Source: Clostridiales bacterium
GTDB taxonomy: Bacteria; Bacillota; Clostridia; Saccharofermentanales; UBA5734
Assembly: GCA_007133255.1 (NCBI GenBank)
Contig: SLMY01000135.1
Coordinates: 1-8,087, forward strand
Length of the DNA stretch: 8,087 nucleotides
Direction: 5' to 3'
Shown: one piece after another, positions 5,862-8,087 of the stretch
Numbering within the stretch: the stretch's first letter is position 1
Layout: every line of letters begins with the position of its first letter
Program-made: the position numbers and the translations under genes
The notes under the pieces: model-generated
Told to the model about the DNA's origin: nothing
Databases searched by the model: none
Seen by the model: the letters and a program-made list of their open reading frames with translations, nothing else

Positions 5862-6980
5862 ATGCAACATACACTCATGAAGATGATGAACGCGAAAGAA
5901 CCCGACGCGCTTGAAACATATCTAAGTGAAATTGATGATAGCTGGTCTTTTTTAACTTTTGTCGATGAACTAATTCCAGCCTTGGTTATGGAAAGTAATC
6001 TGCAATTCGGCAGTTTCCATTTGATAAAAATGAGTCTTTTTCTAAGAAATCTGTCGCGCAGACGCATTTTTAGTTTTGACACAGAGAAGGCTGTTGCCGG
6101 TGTCATTTTGCGCCATCTTTATTATCTGGAATGGATTCAGATATCTGCGAATGCGCATGTGCACGCACCCGACCCTGTAGAAAATCCTATTGAGAACATG
6201 ATTGAGGAGATTGAAGACGGCAACGTCCATAACGCCTATTTTTACGCGCTGGTCGCGTTAAGAGAAGACAAGGAGCGCTTGTTTAATTCGTTGATGCGGC
6301 TTGGCACACAAAATCTGGCTGATACAATTGGCCATTCCATCAGCTGTTTTTATCCGGTGCTGACAGAAATGTTTGCTGCAGACCATCCTGCCTCAGGAAC
6401 CGCGCTTTTATCGTTAATAATGTATTTTTGCCGCTACCGTTATACCCACAAAAATTATAAAAAGAAGACTGAACCTTTTGAAGGCTCGAAAAGTAAGTTG
6501 CTGCGGCGATGCGCCAAAGATCATACCATCTTTGATCTGCATCAGATGATCACCTTCTACACGATGCAAAGCTGGGAACAGGAAGTATGGAATGATAATC
6601 AATTAATCCCCTGGTCAAAATTGTCTGCCTGGACAGCAAATAAAACCGAAGCTGATTACGCTGAGTATGTTTCCGAAAAAGATAACAGCAGCCAGATTCC
6701 AGAAACGTATGCTGAGTGGGATGTGATTTTTCGAGGCCATGATCAGAAGAAGATTATCACAGTTGCCTGTCAGTTAGTCAGCCGCGACTGGGAAAAAACA
6801 TGCGACTGGCTGTTCAGAGCCTACTGTGATTATTATACACCTGACTGGGATCCGCATTACTTTACTGGATTGTATGCCGCGCTTCATCTATACAAAGATC
6901 AAACAATTAATAGAAGTGACAGCCAGGCGGCCTTTATACAGGCGCTGCTTTACTTTCTTGATGACAGAGACGAGCTTTAG
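5862..6980 (+). CDS. Conserved-looking hypothetical protein, helical, unknown function
   Basis: 372 residues; I do not recognise the family. Translation follows a purine-rich AGGAAAGGA (5844-5852), 9 bases before the ATG. The sequence reads as almost entirely alpha-helical, with no signal peptide and no clear membrane segment, so it is probably cytoplasmic. Histidines recur in aromatic helical contexts: FGSFHLIKM (49-57), RHLYYLEW (84-91), GNVHNAYFYAL (120-130), GHSISCFYP (157-165), FDLHQMITFY (224-233) and YFTGLYAALHLY (333-344). That spacing could suggest a metal- or substrate-binding helical bundle, but this is speculation. A basic patch, KNYKKK (197-202), sits mid-protein. The region 260-300 is polar and probably a linker between two helical lobes. 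It is co-oriented with the UroD-like gene upstream and the dehydrogenase 85 bases downstream and may serve the same pathway. Base composition resembles that of its neighbours. Confidence 0.75.
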   Translation: MQHTLMKMMNAKEPDALETYLSEIDDSWSFLTFVDELIPALVMESNLQFGSFHLIKMSLFLRNLSRRRIFSFDTEKAVAGVILRHLYYLEWIQISANAHVHAPDPVENPIENMIEEIEDGNVHNAYFYALVALREDKERLFNSLMRLGTQNLADTIGHSISCFYPVLTEMFAADHPASGTALLSLIMYFCRYRYTHKNYKKKTEPFEGSKSKLLRRCAKDHTIFDLHQMITFYTMQSWEQEVWNDNQLIPWSKLSAWTANKTEADYAEYVSEKDNSSQIPETYAEWDVIFRGHDQKKIITVACQLVSRDWEKTCDWLFRAYCDYYTPDWDPHYFTGLYAALHLYKDQTINRSDSQAAFIQALLYFLDDRDEL

Positions 6981-7065
6981 ATTGTTGTGTCAGTCTGCCG
7001 ACTTCATTTTGATATCTGGTTGAAATTGAGACAATCACTGAAGCTTATGAAGGAGGAATAAAGCC

Positions 7066-8087
7066 ATGAGCAGATCAGAAGGTATGCATTACGCGCCCAA
7101 GGGAAAACCTAATCCAGTTGTTCTTGCAGGTGAGTTCAAGTTCGCTGCTGCTGGACTGGACCATGGACACATTAATGGTATGTGTAATGGTTTGGTAGAA
7201 GCTGGTGCGGATTTAAAATATGTTTATGACAAAGACGTTGAAAAGGTTAAAGCCTTTATAGATGCTTTCCCCGGGGTGAAACCTGCGGATAGTCTGCAGC
7301 AAATTCTTGGTGACCCGGATATCAAACTGGTCGCGTCAGCCGCGATACCGTGTGACCGTCCTGCCATCGGACTTGAGGTGATGAGGGCCGGCAAGGATTG
7401 CTTTGTTGACAAAGCGCCACTCACGACGCTTGAACAATTGGAACAGCTCAAAGAGGTCACCGCAGAAACCGGCATGAAATATATGGTTTATTACAGTGAG
7501 CGGCTCCATACAGAATCCGGGGTTTTTGCCGGAGACCTGATTAAAAAAGGAGCGATAGGTGAGGTTATTCAAATAACAGGCTTTGGACCCCATCGCCTGA
7601 GCATATCAAGCAGACCGGAATGGTTTTTTAAAAGAGAAAAATATGGCGGTATTTTGATTGATATTGGCAGCCACCAGCTGGAACAGTTCTTGTATTATTC
7701 TGGTTCAGATGACGCATCGATCGTTAATAGTCAGATCGCGAACTACAACCATCCGGAATATCCGGAGCTTGATGATTATGGTGACCTTAATGTTGTCGGG
7801 AACAACGGTGTGTCCGGTTATTTTCGTGTTGACTGGTTTACGCCAGACGGATTATCGACCTGGGGGGACGGCAGAACCTTTATCATGGGAACAGAGGGTT
7901 ATCTGGAACTGCGCAAGTACGTTGATATTACCAGCAGTCAGGATGGTGATCACGTTTATCTCGTTAATAATGACGGGGAGTTTCATTTTGAAGTGAAGGG
8001 AAAAGTTGGTTATCCTTATTTTGGCCAGCTGATTTTAGACTGCCTGAACCGGACTGAAAATGCCATGTCACAAGCACATGCTTTTAA
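7066..8087 (+). CDS. Gfo/Idh/MocA family oxidoreductase, 3' end cut by window edge
   Basis: 340 codons are visible with no stop; the family is usually 330-400 residues, so most of the protein is here. After a 24-residue extension, the Rossmann NAD(P)-binding part begins at KFAAAGLDHGHINGMCNGL (25-43), with strand KYVYDKD (51-57) holding the acid after beta-2. DKAPLTT (115-121) stands in place of the usual EKP motif, with K116 the likely catalytic lysine. The C-terminal domain carries GGILIDIGSHQLEQF (194-208), whose D199 and H203 fit the family's catalytic Asp and His. These enzymes oxidise or reduce sugars, inositols or related polyols with NAD(P). The substrate is unknown. AGGAGG (7051-7056) lies 9 bases before the ATG, a strong ribosome site. 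No clear promoter is seen in the 85-base gap, so co-transcription with the upstream gene is likely. Confidence 0.9.
   Translation, partial: MSRSEGMHYAPKGKPNPVVLAGEFKFAAAGLDHGHINGMCNGLVEAGADLKYVYDKDVEKVKAFIDAFPGVKPADSLQQILGDPDIKLVASAAIPCDRPAIGLEVMRAGKDCFVDKAPLTTLEQLEQLKEVTAETGMKYMVYYSERLHTESGVFAGDLIKKGAIGEVIQITGFGPHRLSISSRPEWFFKREKYGGILIDIGSHQLEQFLYYSGSDDASIVNSQIANYNHPEYPELDDYGDLNVVGNNGVSGYFRVDWFTPDGLSTWGDGRTFIMGTEGYLELRKYVDITSSQDGDHVYLVNNDGEFHFEVKGKVGYPYFGQLILDCLNRTENAMSQAHAF

Noticed and set aside
6981..7065. Promoter before the Gfo/Idh/MocA gene (TTGATA or TTGAAA as -35).
   Set aside because: No acceptable -10 lies at 16-18 bases from either hexamer.
7658..7996. 112-codon plus-strand ORF.
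   Set aside because: It lies within the Gfo/Idh/MocA gene in another frame and its protein resembles nothing. The main frame carries the family motifs through this stretch.

Overview
The window looks like chromosomal DNA of a low-to-moderate GC Gram-positive bacterium (Bacillota, probably a Clostridia- or Erysipelotrichia-like anaerobe). The signs are purine-rich Shine-Dalgarno sites (GGAGG, AGGAGG), sigma-A type promoters including extended -10 elements, an ECF vitamin-transporter S component, and a UroD/MtaA-like protein close to a Gfo/Idh/MocA dehydrogenase. This placement is an inference from gene families, not from a marker gene. I see no tRNA, rRNA, CRISPR array, insertion sequence or phage gene.

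Layout. At the left edge a J-domain protein is read leftwards and is cut by the window. It diverges from a rightward unit across a gene-free stretch of about 430 bases (461-891). That stretch holds a promoter for each direction and a roughly 290-nt leader RNA. The leader has several hairpins, a 9-bp candidate antiterminator and a long terminator-like hairpin ending in T6 directly before the ribosome binding site. It precedes an ECF transporter S component (892-1467), which is followed after 1 base by a 418-residue protein with a C-terminal uridine-kinase-like P-loop domain (1469-2725). A GNAT acetyltransferase (2808-3287) and a possible 34-residue ORF (3291-3395) follow on the same strand.

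Next comes rtcB (3483-4583), an RNA ligase with its own extended -10 promoter and an intrinsic terminator. The right third holds a uroporphyrinogen-decarboxylase-fold protein (4694-5791), an unrecognised 372-residue, apparently helical protein (5862-6980) with a promoter overlapping the previous stop codon, and a Gfo/Idh/MocA oxidoreductase (7066 to beyond the right edge).

How the genes may work together. The S component and the kinase form the clearest functional pair: uptake of a small vitamin- or nucleoside-like molecule, then phosphorylation to trap it, probably under attenuation control by the leader. The UroD-like, unknown and dehydrogenase genes may form a catabolic set for a methylated or sugar-like substrate, but only co-orientation and family habits support this. 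The leader upstream of the transporter-kinase pair is the best candidate here for something undescribed. It matches none of the riboswitch consensus sequences I could recall, and that comparison was from memory, not a search.
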